A stretch of 64,000 nt of DNA from contig NZ_JACAQA010000003.1 of assembly GCF_013385425.1 (NCBI RefSeq), forward strand, positions 434,001 through 498,000, given 5' to 3'. Positions 1-7,937 of this stretch are shown piece by piece. A program made the position numbers and the translations under genes. The notes beneath the pieces were generated by a model. It did no database searches. It was given only the letters and a program-made list of their open reading frames with translations, and was not told the origin of the DNA. The stretch is from Pseudomonas gingeri (GTDB lineage: Bacteria > Pseudomonadota > Gammaproteobacteria > Pseudomonadales > Pseudomonadaceae). How positions within the stretch are numbered: the stretch's first letter is position 1; the number at the start of each line of letters is the position of its first letter.

Positions 1-67
1 GCAAGAACTCCGTCAAACCCTCGACAATACCCAGAATCACTGCCTGTACGGCGGTCCACAGATCCAT
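1..67 (-). CDS. uppP: Undecaprenyl-diphosphatase, N-terminal fragment cut by the window edge
   Basis: Read on the minus strand from the ATG at 67, the first 22 codons give MDLWTAVQAVILGIVEGLTE and then FL. This is the very conserved start of UppP/BacA, the membrane phosphatase that recycles undecaprenyl diphosphate for peptidoglycan and other envelope polymers. The stretch covers the first part of the first membrane helix, and VEGLTEF carries a conserved acidic residue of the active-site region. The rest of the gene lies to the left of base 1. It is divergent from the chemoreceptor gene. The call is confident from the N-terminus alone, but nothing can be said about the rest of the gene. Confidence 0.85.
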   Translation of the reverse strand, partial: MDLWTAVQAVILGIVEGLTEFL

Positions 68-362
68 TATTCCCCCATGCTGCCGCACACCCCGCGCGGC
101 ACTTGAAAAATTCGACGTTCGATCATCTGCCCATGACAACAGGTACACAGCGTGCCGCACCGCTTGTCGTCAAAGCGTAAAAAATGCCTGAAAAATCAAA
201 CATCAACTCAGGTTTGTCAGTTTCGGGCCGAGATCCTATCAGACACGTCTGTTTGTGGCTGCCAGGAAAGTAGCCAAAAGCCTGCTGGGCAGGAGCGATA
301 AAACCTGTTTGGATGCAGATTGGCGATGATCACAACAAGAAGAAACAAGGAGCGGTGTCCTC
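68..362. promoter_or_regulatory. Divergent intergenic region between uppP and the chemoreceptor gene
   Basis: This 295-base non-coding stretch must hold the promoters of both uppP (leftward) and the chemoreceptor (rightward). It contains a perfect 12-base palindrome, CAGACACGTCTG, at 240-251, and an AAGGAG ribosome binding site at 347-352, ten bases before the ATG at 363. I could not place a convincing -35/-10 pair. The palindrome is a possible operator, but nothing else supports that. Confidence 0.4.
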
Positions 363-1997
363 ATGAATAGTTTGCGAAATGTGTCGATCAGTCGGCGGTT
401 GTGGCTCATCCTCATCGTCGCCATGGCGATGCTGCTGACCCTGGGCCTGTTGATGCTCCAGCAGATCCATGACGACCTGTACCAGGGCAAGGCGCAGAAG
501 ACCCAGCACGTGGTCCAGGTCGCCAGTGGCATCCTCAACTACTACCACGACCTGGAAACCGCCGGCACCCTCAGCCGCGACGCCGCGCAGAAGCAGGCTT
601 TGAGCGTGATCCGCGGCCTGCGCTACAACCAGACCGACTATTTCTGGATCAACGACCTGCGCCCGGTGATGATCATGCACCCGGCCAACCCCAAGCTTGA
701 AGGCCAGGACCTGTCGGGGGTCAAGGACCCGGACGGCTACGCCCTGTTCAACGAGATGGTCACCCTGACCAAAGCCAAGGGCGCAGGGATGATCAACTAT
801 CGCTGGCCGAAACCGGGCGCCAGCGCCCCGGTACAGAAAACCTCCTATGTCCAGCTCTTCGAACCCTGGGGCTGGATCATCGGCTCGGGCGTGTACGTCG
901 ACGACCTGCAGGACGAGTTCTACGGCCAGGTCTGGCGAGCGTCGCTGATCGGCCTGGGGATTGCGCTGATCATGGCGTTGCTGGTGACGATGATTGCCCG
1001 CAGCATCGTGCGCCCCCTGCAGGAAACCGTGAATGCCATGGCCAATATCGCCAGCGGTGAAAGCGACCTGACCCACAGCCTCGATACCCACGGGCAGGAT
1101 GAAGTGACGCAACTGGCCCGCCATTTCAACGGGTTTACCAGCAAGCTGCGCAGCGTGGTCGGCCAGCTCCAGGACTCGGCGACGGCACTCGGCCAGTCCT
1201 CCAGCGACCTGGGCAGCAACGCCACCCAGGCCCAGGCCCGCAGCCAGCAGCAATCGCAACAGATGGAAATGGTGGCGACGGCGATCAACGAAGTCACCTA
1301 TGGCGTGCAGGACGTGGCCAAGAATGCCGAGCAGGCCGCCAGCGAGATGCGTGATGCCGAAGCCCAGGCGCGCCAGGGCCAACTGAATATCGACAACAGC
1401 CTGCAACAGATCGATTCACTCTCCGCCACCATCGACCAGGCGGTGGAGGTGATCCGCACCCTGGCGGCCGAAAGCACGCAGATCGGCAGCGTCCTGGAAG
1501 TGATTCGCTCGATTGCCGAACAGACCAACCTGCTGGCCCTGAACGCCGCCATCGAAGCCGCCCGGGCCGGTGAACAGGGTCGCGGCTTTGCCGTGGTCGC
1601 CGATGAAGTGCGCCTGCTGGCCCAGCGCACCCAGAAGTCCACGGCGGAGATCCAGTCGATGATCGAACGCCTGCAAGGTCATTCCGAAGCCGCGGTGAAA
1701 GTCATCGGCGACAGCAGCCGTGCCTCGCAACTGACCATCGAGCAGGCCGGCCTGGCCGGTGAGAGCCTGAACGCCATCGGCCAGGCCCTGCGTAACCTCA
1801 ATGGGCTCAATGCCTCGATTGCCAGCGCCACCCTCGAGCAGTCCCATGTGGTGGAGGAGATCAACCAGAACGTCACCGACGCGGCGGGCCTGTCCCACAG
1901 CACGGCCCTGGCGGCCGAGCAATCGAGTGTCGACAGTGAAAAGCTCAAGAACCTGAGCCAGCAACTCAATACCTTGCTCAAGCAGTTCAAGGTCTGA
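363..1997 (+). CDS. Methyl-accepting chemotaxis protein with single Cache sensor
   Basis: A 544-residue transmembrane chemoreceptor that should feed the CheA/CheW array. A first membrane helix lies at about 13-33. A periplasmic domain at about 40-190 has the sCache_2 look (motifs TDYFWINDL, MIMHP and a closing GWIIGSGVYVDDL). A second helix is at about 193-213, a HAMP domain at about 214-268, and a long helical signalling domain runs to the end with the conserved hairpin tip EQTNLLALNAAIEAARAG near 385-402. Length and order are standard for the family. The ligand cannot be read; sCache_2 receptors of pseudomonads often sense small carboxylates. The gene has its own RBS and is followed by an intrinsic terminator, so it is probably monocistronic. 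The C-terminus ends in FKV, with no CheR-docking pentapeptide. Confidence 0.93.
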   Translation: MNSLRNVSISRRLWLILIVAMAMLLTLGLLMLQQIHDDLYQGKAQKTQHVVQVASGILNYYHDLETAGTLSRDAAQKQALSVIRGLRYNQTDYFWINDLRPVMIMHPANPKLEGQDLSGVKDPDGYALFNEMVTLTKAKGAGMINYRWPKPGASAPVQKTSYVQLFEPWGWIIGSGVYVDDLQDEFYGQVWRASLIGLGIALIMALLVTMIARSIVRPLQETVNAMANIASGESDLTHSLDTHGQDEVTQLARHFNGFTSKLRSVVGQLQDSATALGQSSSDLGSNATQAQARSQQQSQQMEMVATAINEVTYGVQDVAKNAEQAASEMRDAEAQARQGQLNIDNSLQQIDSLSATIDQAVEVIRTLAAESTQIGSVLEVIRSIAEQTNLLALNAAIEAARAGEQGRGFAVVADEVRLLAQRTQKSTAEIQSMIERLQGHSEAAVKVIGDSSRASQLTIEQAGLAGESLNAIGQALRNLNGLNASIASATLEQSHVVEEINQNVTDAAGLSHSTALAAEQSSVDSEKLKNLSQQLNTLLKQFKV

Positions 1998-2002
1998 GAG
2001 CG

Positions 2003-2028
2003 GGAGGGTACAATCGCCCTCCTTTTTT
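2003..2028 (+). terminator. Intrinsic terminator after the chemoreceptor gene
   Basis: A GGAGGG (2003-2008) / CCCTCC (2017-2022) stem with an eight-base loop is followed directly by six Ts (2023-2028). It starts five bases after the chemoreceptor stop codon. The next gene begins only 18 bases later, so that gene depends either on read-through or on a promoter inside this element. Confidence 0.75.
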
Positions 2029-2046
2029 CGAGCCCAAGGAATTCCC

Positions 2047-2586
2047 ATGCCCGCGCCCATGAAGGTCATTGTCCTGGCGGGGCCTGAATCCAGTGGTAAA
2101 AGCTGGCTGTCCGCCGAACTGCAAGCCCATTTCGGTGGCCTGGTGGTGGGCGAATACGTGCGTTATTTCATCGAGTGCAACCTGCGTGATACTTGCCTGG
2201 AGGATATCCCGGCCATCGCCCGCGGGCAGCTTGATTGGGAGGATGCGGCTCGCGCGCAGGCCCCCAAGCTGCTGATTCTCGACACCCACTTGCTGAGCAA
2301 TCTGCTCTGGAGCCGGACCCTGTTCGGCGAATGCCCGGCGTGGGTCGAACAGGCCCTGCAGGCGCGCCACTATGACCTGCACCTGTTACTGCGTCCCGAA
2401 GGCGTGGGCTGGACCGACGATGGCCAGCGCTGCCAACCGGAGCTGGGTGAACGCCAGACCTTTTTCGCCGCCAGCCTGGATTGGCTGACGCGGCATGGAC
2501 AAACAGTCACAGTGATTGATGGCGATTGGCAGGCACGTCGCGAGCAGGCCTTCGCGGCCGTCGCCCGGCTGCTTGAAAGTGCCTGA
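2047..2586 (+). CDS. NadR-type AAA/P-loop nucleotide kinase, stand-alone
   Basis: A 179-residue soluble P-loop protein. The Walker A motif GPESSGKS lies at about 13-20, and an acidic strand (LLILDTHLLSN) follows at about 75-85. The overall pattern (VVGEYVR after the P-loop, then DT, then a C-terminal DGDW segment) matches the ribosylnicotinamide-kinase domain found at the C-terminus of NadR and in the COG3172 family, which phosphorylates nicotinamide riboside in NAD salvage. Here the domain stands alone, without the helix-turn-helix or NMN adenylyltransferase parts of NadR. The start at 2047 has AAGGA six bases upstream; an internal ATG at 2059 is possible. The substrate is inferred from the family only. 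Confidence 0.75.
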   Translation: MPAPMKVIVLAGPESSGKSWLSAELQAHFGGLVVGEYVRYFIECNLRDTCLEDIPAIARGQLDWEDAARAQAPKLLILDTHLLSNLLWSRTLFGECPAWVEQALQARHYDLHLLLRPEGVGWTDDGQRCQPELGERQTFFAASLDWLTRHGQTVTVIDGDWQARREQAFAAVARLLESA

Positions 2587-2924
2587 AAACGCCGAAAACC
2601 CTAGGAAAATCGGGATCAGTGTCCATTTCTGAAACACCCGGTACACAGACGAAGCCTCAAAATCAACGGTTCAGGCACGGCAATGCCCCAAGTGTTAAGC
2701 CCCTGATACACCTCCCCTGAAAGGCCCGTATTACCGCGTTGCGCCGAAATCTCCCCGTCTGCCCCCCTCGATACTGTCTCATCCGTGAAACAGCTTTCAC
2801 GCGATTCATTTGCCTTCCAAAACAACCCATTGTTTTAAAAGGAAAAACAAAAAGCGGCACAGCTTCTGCTCTTTCCCTCTCAAACGCCAGGCTAGGGCCA
2901 GCGTACTGAAGAAGGAATGCCGTC
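2587..2924. promoter_or_regulatory. Leader and promoter region of the fap operon
   Basis: This 338-base non-coding stretch precedes fapA and must carry the operon promoter. The last 140 bases are AT-richer than the surroundings (around 2815-2860). A GAAGGA ribosome binding site sits at 2911-2916, before the ATG at 2925. A GGCACGGCAATGCC string at 2674-2687 resembles a sigma-54 site but has 9 rather than 10 bases between GG and GC, so I do not call it. No confident sigma-70 or RpoS promoter was found by eye. Confidence 0.45.
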
Positions 2925-3365
2925 ATGGGGACTTTCACTACCGGCTTTACCCGCACCGTGCTGATCAGTTGCGCGATCAGTTCGATGCTCTGCCTCACGG
3001 CCCAGGCCGGGGGCAACGGAGTGATTGTCCTTGATCGTACCGTGCAACCACAGAGTTATGGCCGCCCGGCCCTACAACCTGATCCCAACCCCACCACGGT
3101 CAACGCCAACCCTTCCGCCGTGATCACCTCGGCCACCGGCAAGGAACTGAGCGATGGCGATATCGCCGGCATCAGCACCGGCGGCTCCATCAGCCAACTG
3201 ATCGACAACCATACCGCCAGCATGCCGGGCCTGAACAACCCCAATGGCTTGCCAGGGATGACCGCCGGACACGGCGGCGGCAATGGCGCCAGCATCGCCA
3301 ACACGATCAACCATGGGCTGTCGGCGGGTATGAACGCCCTCGGCGCCATCGGCAAGGGGCAATGA
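2925..3365 (+). CDS. fapA: Functional amyloid accessory protein FapA
   Basis: A 146-residue secreted protein that opens the six-gene fap operon. Residues 1-28 form a signal peptide (hydrophobic core LISCAISSMLCLT, cleavage after AQA). The mature part is low in complexity, rich in Gly, Asn, Ala and Pro, with no cysteines. In Pseudomonas, FapA is known as a periplasmic chaperone-like component that affects whether FapB or FapC dominates the fibre. Identification rests on its position before two Asn/Gln-rich repeat proteins, a C39 peptidase and a coiled-coil porin, plus the composition and length. One base separates its stop from fapB, so the two are cotranslated. Confidence 0.85.
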   Translation: MGTFTTGFTRTVLISCAISSMLCLTAQAGGNGVIVLDRTVQPQSYGRPALQPDPNPTTVNANPSAVITSATGKELSDGDIAGISTGGSISQLIDNHTASMPGLNNPNGLPGMTAGHGGGNGASIANTINHGLSAGMNALGAIGKGQ

Positions 3366-3366
3366 C

Positions 3367-3942
3367 ATGCGCCATTCACTGTTTCTTCTCGCCCTGTTCA
3401 GTAGCGCCGGCGTACTGGCCGACTCCGGTAGCCCGGTTATCGACAGCGCCACGATCAACAACAGTAGCCAGCAATACAACGGCAACGTGATGGTCAACCA
3501 GGCCGCCGGCGACCAGCAGCAACAGCTCAACAGCCGCGCCATCGCGGTCGGCACCAACGCCAGTGCCACGACCTCGCTGAACCAGAAAATCACCAGCGGG
3601 GCCAGTACGGCAATCGACGCCAAGGCGGCCATCCAGGGCAACTCTTTCAGTAACGGCAACGGCATGGTTGGGGTCAACCAATCCGCCGGTGCCAACAACC
3701 AGATGATCAATGCCGTGCGGATCAGCATCAGTGCCGCGCCGCAAAGCATCGACGACAGCGTCCTGTCCCAACAGAACGTGGCGCTGTCACCGAACTCGGA
3801 CTCATCCACACCCTCCGGCAGTCGCCAGGTCGTTACCAGCGACCAGGCCTTCACCGGCAGCCGGGGCGTGATTCAGGTGAGCCAGAGCGCGGGGGTGGGC
3901 AACCGTATGGCCAACACCCTCAGTATCCGGGTCGCTGATTGA
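3367..3942 (+). CDS. fapB: Functional amyloid minor subunit / nucleator FapB
   Basis: A 191-residue secreted protein with a short signal peptide (about 1-18, cleavage after GVLA). The mature chain shows three imperfect repeats, marked by VMVNQAAGDQQQQLNSRAI, VGVNQSAGANNQMINAVRI and IQVSQSAGVGNRMANTLSI, each with the alternating Val/Asn/Gln pattern typical of amyloid cores. FapB is known to be a minor fibre component thought to nucleate FapC polymerisation after export through FapF. The last repeat reaches the C-terminus with no extra tail. The gene follows fapA by one base and is followed by a 65-base gap before fapC. Confidence 0.88.
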   Translation: MRHSLFLLALFSSAGVLADSGSPVIDSATINNSSQQYNGNVMVNQAAGDQQQQLNSRAIAVGTNASATTSLNQKITSGASTAIDAKAAIQGNSFSNGNGMVGVNQSAGANNQMINAVRISISAAPQSIDDSVLSQQNVALSPNSDSSTPSGSRQVVTSDQAFTGSRGVIQVSQSAGVGNRMANTLSIRVAD

Positions 3943-4007
3943 CCCGTGCAGTGCCCATTAGAAAGTACCAACACTTAACTCAACTAATAAGCACGGAGAT
4001 ACACACC

Positions 4008-4982
4008 ATGAAACCTACAATGGCTCTCAAACCACTGGTCTTCGCTCTGGCCGCCATCATGGCAATGGCCGCTCAGGCAGGCGGTGATGAAGGACACGGT
4101 CGTCGTCATCATGACCATGACAAAGGCCCGGACCTGGCAACCCTGCTGCAAATCACCGCAGGCGCCACCGCCTCGGTGAATGACACCCAGGACAGCCACG
4201 GCAACTCCGTCGTCAACCAAGGCACCCAGAACAACGGCAGCATCAACGGCTCGTTGAACAGTGCCAGCGGCAACATGGGCGCCAACGCCGCGGCCGGCGA
4301 TGGCAACCAGCAGCTCAACGAAGCCGCGCTGGCCACCGCCGACGAAAGCTTTATCTTCGGCAGCGCCGTTTCCAGCACCACCTTGACCCAAACCAACCAC
4401 AACAACACGGTCCTGAACCAATCCACCCAGAACAATGGGTCATTGAACAACTCTGGTAACAACGGCTCCGGCAACATGGGTGTCAACGTCGCCGCCGGCA
4501 ACTTCAACCAACAGAAAAACGACCTGGCCATCGCCGTATCCGGCGGTCGTGTCGCGTCGGCAACCGGCGCGGCTACCCAGAACTCCAACGGCCTGCAAGT
4601 GGCCAACGCCGCGGTTCAAGCCTACAAAGTCACCACCCTCAAAGCCACTATCGATATTGATGGCAGCTACAAAGGGACCTTCTCAGGCACCGAAAGCAGC
4701 GGCAAAGGCGGTTATGGCAATGACGGCTGGGGTGGCGGTGACAACGGCAAAGGGAAAGAAACCATCAAAGGTACCGAGATGGGGACTATCGACCTGAATG
4801 GCGTCGCCACTTATCAAGTGATGACACCTAACGGCTGGACCATGCCAGTGGTCAACAACGCCAGCATCAACAACTCGCTCAACAATGCCTCGGGCAATGT
4901 GGGTGCCAACGTGGCGGCCGGTGTCGGCAACCAACAAGGCAACACCCTGTCCATCGCAGCAGGCTGCCGCGCCTGCATGTAG
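4008..4982 (+). CDS. fapC: Major functional amyloid subunit FapC
   Basis: A 324-residue secreted fibre subunit. The ATG at 4008 is chosen over an upstream in-frame codon at 3939: it has CGGAG at 3994-3998 and starts a clean signal peptide (LVFALAAIMAMAAQA). Three repeats carry the amyloid core pattern: SGNMGANAAAGDGNQQLNEA, SGNMGVNVAAGNFNQQKNDL and SGNVGANVAAGVGNQQGNTL. Each is preceded by an Asn/Ser-rich strand such as NQGTQNNGSINGSLNSA. Linker 1 is short. Linker 2 (about 195-275) is long and contains a Gly/Lys/Asp-rich stretch near 240-260. The protein ends in CRACM, the CxxC tail known in FapC. It would be exported through FapF and polymerise on the cell surface, stiffening biofilms. A histidine/aspartate-rich stretch follows the signal peptide. 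Confidence 0.93.
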   Translation: MKPTMALKPLVFALAAIMAMAAQAGGDEGHGRRHHDHDKGPDLATLLQITAGATASVNDTQDSHGNSVVNQGTQNNGSINGSLNSASGNMGANAAAGDGNQQLNEAALATADESFIFGSAVSSTTLTQTNHNNTVLNQSTQNNGSLNNSGNNGSGNMGVNVAAGNFNQQKNDLAIAVSGGRVASATGAATQNSNGLQVANAAVQAYKVTTLKATIDIDGSYKGTFSGTESSGKGGYGNDGWGGGDNGKGKETIKGTEMGTIDLNGVATYQVMTPNGWTMPVVNNASINNSLNNASGNVGANVAAGVGNQQGNTLSIAAGCRACM

Positions 4983-4996
4983 TGGCAACAGTACTG

Positions 4997-5023
4997 AGAG
5001 CCCCGGAAACGGGGCTCTTTTTT
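4997..5023 (+). terminator. Intrinsic terminator or attenuator between fapC and fapD
   Basis: A nine-base-pair stem AGAGCCCCG (4997-5005) / CGGGGCTCT (5010-5018) with a GAAA tetraloop (5006-5009) runs into an unbroken T tract to 5023. It lies 15 bases after the fapC stop and 23 bases before fapD. This is a textbook intrinsic terminator placed inside the operon, so it probably gives partial termination, leaving more fapABC than fapDEF message and stabilising the upstream 3' end. Confidence 0.85.
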
Positions 5024-5045
5024 CAGCTCTGAGAGGCGTATGACC

Positions 5046-5726
5046 ATGCGTACTATCGCCCTTGCCCTCGCGCTTTTTCTCTCCATCCCTATTCAGGCCG
5101 CGACCATGGCCGTGCCCGGCCTGCCGGGTGCAGTGGTTTTCTACAAGCACGTACAAAGCATTCGCGAACGGCGTTTTTCCGACCTGGTCGAGCAGAAGAC
5201 CGACTTCAGTTGTGGTGCCGCCGCACTCGCCACCTTGTTGCGCCAGGCCTACTGGCTGGACGTCAACGAAGAACAGATCATCAAAGGCATGCTGACCACC
5301 TCCGACCAGGAGCTGGTCAAGAAGCAAGGCTTCTCCATGCTGGACATGAAGCGCTACATCGAAAGCATCGGCATGCGCGCCAGGGGCTACAAGATTCCCG
5401 CCGACAGCCTGCCCAGCGTGACCATTCCGGTCGTGGTGATGATGGAGATCCGCGGCTACAAGCATTTCGTGGTGATGCAGCGCGCCGACAAGGACTGGGT
5501 CTATATCGGCGACCCGGTACTGGGCCACAAGCGCTACAGCAAGGCCGACTTCCAGAAAGGCTGGAACGGCATCATCTTCGCCATCATCGGTCCCGGCTAC
5601 GACAAGAGCAACGCCTTGCTCGACCCACCGGCCCCGCTGACGGCCAAGAACAAGCTGGACACCTTCCACCCGGTCCAAGACGCGGAACTGATGGATTTCG
5701 GCTTTATCCAGAGCGACTTCTTCTAA
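5046..5726 (+). CDS. fapD: FapD, periplasmic C39-type cysteine peptidase of the amyloid system
   Basis: A 226-residue protein with a signal peptide (LALALFLSIPIQAAT) and a papain-like C39 domain. The catalytic cysteine is in KTDFSCGAAALATLL, the histidine in GYKHFVVMQR, and the aspartate in YIGDPVLGHKRY. C39 peptidases usually cut double-glycine leaders during export. FapD is the dedicated protease of the fap pathway and is needed for proper secretion of subunits. The ATG at 5046 lies nine bases after GAGG; the ATG at 5040 is in frame and also possible. The gene sits downstream of the fapC hairpin and 43 bases before fapE. Confidence 0.92.
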   Translation: MRTIALALALFLSIPIQAATMAVPGLPGAVVFYKHVQSIRERRFSDLVEQKTDFSCGAAALATLLRQAYWLDVNEEQIIKGMLTTSDQELVKKQGFSMLDMKRYIESIGMRARGYKIPADSLPSVTIPVVVMMEIRGYKHFVVMQRADKDWVYIGDPVLGHKRYSKADFQKGWNGIIFAIIGPGYDKSNALLDPPAPLTAKNKLDTFHPVQDAELMDFGFIQSDFF

Positions 5727-5769
5727 GGTGAACTAAAAATAAAGGGGCAGGATGCTCCGGGAGCAGCAC

Positions 5770-6519
5770 ATGAAAAACTCACACTGGTTGATGGTCAGTT
5801 GCCTGGCACTCACCTGCCTGCCGGCACACGCAACCCTGCCCTTCAAGCCTATCGAACTGAAAGATTCAGAGATGTCCGAACTGCGTGGTCGCTACGTCAT
5901 GCCAGGACGCATCATCAGCTTCGGGATCGTTATGCAAAGCAGTTGGACCAACGCCCAGGGCGACACCATCGGCGCGGCCACTTCCCTGCAGATCCAGCAA
6001 TCGACTGTCAAGCCGCAGTTCTACGTCACCACCTTCAGCACCCAGGGCAACGGGTCGGCCCCCACCCAGGGCACCGGCACGGTGATCGGCGGTGCCGGCC
6101 TGAACGCCTCGGCGGGAGTGACCCAGGTGGTGCGTGCCGCCGGTGACGGCAACGGCGCCAGCAACAACGTGGCGATCAATGTCAGCGAAGCCAACCAGGT
6201 CCCGAGCAGTCCTCAGCAAATGGGCCAGGTGCTCACCAGTGGTGGCAGCATCACCGGTCTCGGCGCCGCCGGCAGCGTCACCGTCTCTGCCGCGGCCAGC
6301 GGCGTGAAAATGCAGATACTGGCCAACAACAATCAGGGCAACGCGCTGCAACAGATCGCCCAGGGCGGTGTGCTGCAGTCCACTACCCTGCTGGGTGGCA
6401 ACAACCTGGTCAACAGCATGACCCAACTCAATGTGGTGTTGCAGAACAACATGCCTACCGTGGGAGCACTGGATTGCAGCCTGACTCAACTCAAGGGACT
6501 ACGCAGTATGGGATTCTGA
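5770..6519 (+). CDS. fapE: FapE, secreted minor amyloid component
   Basis: A 249-residue secreted protein. The start at 5770 is preferred because GGGAG lies six bases upstream and it begins the signal peptide ([15 protein letters not shown]). The mature chain is rich in Gly, Asn, Gln, Ser and Thr, with amyloid-like strands such as [13 protein letters not shown] and [14 protein letters not shown], but has fewer regular repeats than FapB or FapC. The C-terminal tail carries a single cysteine ([12 protein letters not shown]). FapE is reported in fibres in small amounts and is required for normal export in studied strains. Identity follows from gene order between the C39 peptidase and the FapF porin. 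Confidence 0.88.
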   Translation: MKNSHWLMVSCLALTCLPAHATLPFKPIELKDSEMSELRGRYVMPGRIISFGIVMQSSWTNAQGDTIGAATSLQIQQSTVKPQFYVTTFSTQGNGSAPTQGTGTVIGGAGLNASAGVTQVVRAAGDGNGASNNVAINVSEANQVPSSPQQMGQVLTSGGSITGLGAAGSVTVSAAASGVKMQILANNNQGNALQQIAQGGVLQSTTLLGGNNLVNSMTQLNVVLQNNMPTVGALDCSLTQLKGLRSMGF

Positions 6520-6568
6520 ACTACGCTCATTTTCGACCATTGGATGTCAGAAAAGGACGACTTATCTC

Positions 6569-7870
6569 ATGTCTCTATCGCTCTCTCTACGCATGGCGGT
6601 ATGTGTGGGTGCGCTCTTCCCGGCGACGATGCTGCAAGCAGCAACTGACCCCGAGGTAGAGGCCCTGAAACAGGAACTCCAGGAGCTGAAACAACGCTAC
6701 GTACAACAGCAGCAAGCGTTGTCGGTACTGGAACAACGGGTTCGTCAGGTCGAAGATCAGCCGGCACCGCCACCGCCCAAACGCCTGGTCAAATCCCCGG
6801 CGGACCTGAAAAAGGGGCAAACGGTGGCGGCGGCCGGCGCCAACGCTCCAGGCTCAGCGGCCAGCACGTCCGGCGCCTCTTATGGCCAGTCGCTCAAGGA
6901 TGATTCGGCGCCAGCCCAGAGTGTGTCCGACCTGTACAACGAGGCCAGCGGCTTCTTTGGCAATGGCAAGTTCAGTGTCGAGACCGGGATTACCTATTCG
7001 CACTACGATACCCGACAGCTGTTTCTCAATGGCTTTCTGGCCCTGGACTCGATCTTCCTCGGCAATATCAACCTGGATCGGATCAAGTCCGATACCTGGA
7101 CGCTCGACCTGACCGGCCGTTATAACCTCGACAACCGATGGCAGTTCGACATAAACGCCCCGATTGTCTACCGGGACTCGGTCTATCAAGCCGGGGGCGG
7201 CAACGGTGGCGCGGCCGGCACCACCGTCGAGCAAACGGTGAGACAGGACCCGGCCTTGGGCGACGTCAACTTCGGAGTGGCCTACAAGTTCCTCGACGAG
7301 TCGGAGAACTGGCCGGATGCCGTCTTCAGCTTCCGGATCAAGGCGCCTACCGGCAAGGATCCGTATGGCATCAAGTTCCTCACCTCGTCTCAAAGCAACA
7401 GCCTGACTTATCCGCAAAGCTTGCCGACCGGCAACGGTGTCTGGTCCGTCACACCCGGCATCTCGCTGGTCAAAACCTTTGACCCGGCCGTACTGTTCGG
7501 CACCTTGGCCTACACTCACAACTTCGAGCAATCGTTCAACGATATCAGTGCACAACAGGGTGTGGTCGTTCCCGGCAAGGTCCAGCTCGGCGACAGCTTC
7601 CAGATCGGCGCCGGCGTAGCCTTCGCCCTGAACGAGAAGATGAGCATGTCCTTCTCGTTCTCGGACCTGGTGCAAAGCAGGAGCAAGCTCCAGCAGAGCG
7701 GTCAGAGCTGGCAGAACGTGATCGGCAGCGATGCCAACTCGGGGTTCTTCAACATCGGCATGACCATTGCCGCTTCGCCGAACCTCACCATCGTACCCAT
7801 GCTGTCCCTGGGCATGACCCCCGACGCGCCGGACTTCTCCTTCAGCGTGAAATTCCCCTACTACTTCTGA
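6569..7870 (+). CDS. fapF: FapF, outer-membrane amyloid secretion channel
   Basis: A 433-residue outer-membrane protein. After a signal peptide (cleaved near LQAAT) comes a heptad-rich coiled coil at about 28-62 ([19 protein letters not shown]), then a proline-rich linker (APPPPKRLV) and a conserved lid segment. From about 125 to the end there are alternating amphipathic strands ending in the aromatic residue of an outer-membrane barrel (FSVKFPYYF). FapF is known as a 12-stranded barrel with an N-terminal trimeric coiled coil that exports FapB and FapC through the outer membrane. It is the last operon gene and is followed by a strong terminator. Confidence 0.93.
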   Translation: MSLSLSLRMAVCVGALFPATMLQAATDPEVEALKQELQELKQRYVQQQQALSVLEQRVRQVEDQPAPPPPKRLVKSPADLKKGQTVAAAGANAPGSAASTSGASYGQSLKDDSAPAQSVSDLYNEASGFFGNGKFSVETGITYSHYDTRQLFLNGFLALDSIFLGNINLDRIKSDTWTLDLTGRYNLDNRWQFDINAPIVYRDSVYQAGGGNGGAAGTTVEQTVRQDPALGDVNFGVAYKFLDESENWPDAVFSFRIKAPTGKDPYGIKFLTSSQSNSLTYPQSLPTGNGVWSVTPGISLVKTFDPAVLFGTLAYTHNFEQSFNDISAQQGVVVPGKVQLGDSFQIGAGVAFALNEKMSMSFSFSDLVQSRSKLQQSGQSWQNVIGSDANSGFFNIGMTIAASPNLTIVPMLSLGMTPDAPDFSFSVKFPYYF

Positions 7871-7883
7871 CGCCGCCCCATGG

Positions 7884-7919
7884 AAAAGGCCCGCAACGTG
7901 CAAACGCTGCGGGCCTTTT
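7884..7919. terminator. Bidirectional terminator between fapF and the sigma-54 activator gene
   Basis: A 12-base-pair perfect inverted repeat, AAAAGGCCCGCA (7884-7895) / TGCGGGCCTTTT (7908-7919), lies between the fapF stop (7870) and the stop of the convergent regulator (7938). It has an A tract on one side and a T tract on the other, so it can end transcription from both directions. Confidence 0.9.
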
Positions 7920-7937
7920 CGTTTCGCTCACCGCACC

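Noticed and set aside
330..1406. A 358-codon open frame on the minus strand across the chemoreceptor gene
   Set aside because: It is antisense to a clearly conserved chemoreceptor and arises from GC-rich third positions; its protein is Gly/His/Val/Gln-rich with no family motif.
2674..2687. A sigma-54-like GGCACG...TGC element before fapA
   Set aside because: The gap between GG and GC is nine rather than ten bases, which normally abolishes sigma-54 binding.
3939..4007. A longer N-terminus for FapC starting at 3939
   Set aside because: It would put 23 polar residues ahead of the signal peptide and overlap fapB; the ATG at 4008 has a good ribosome binding site.
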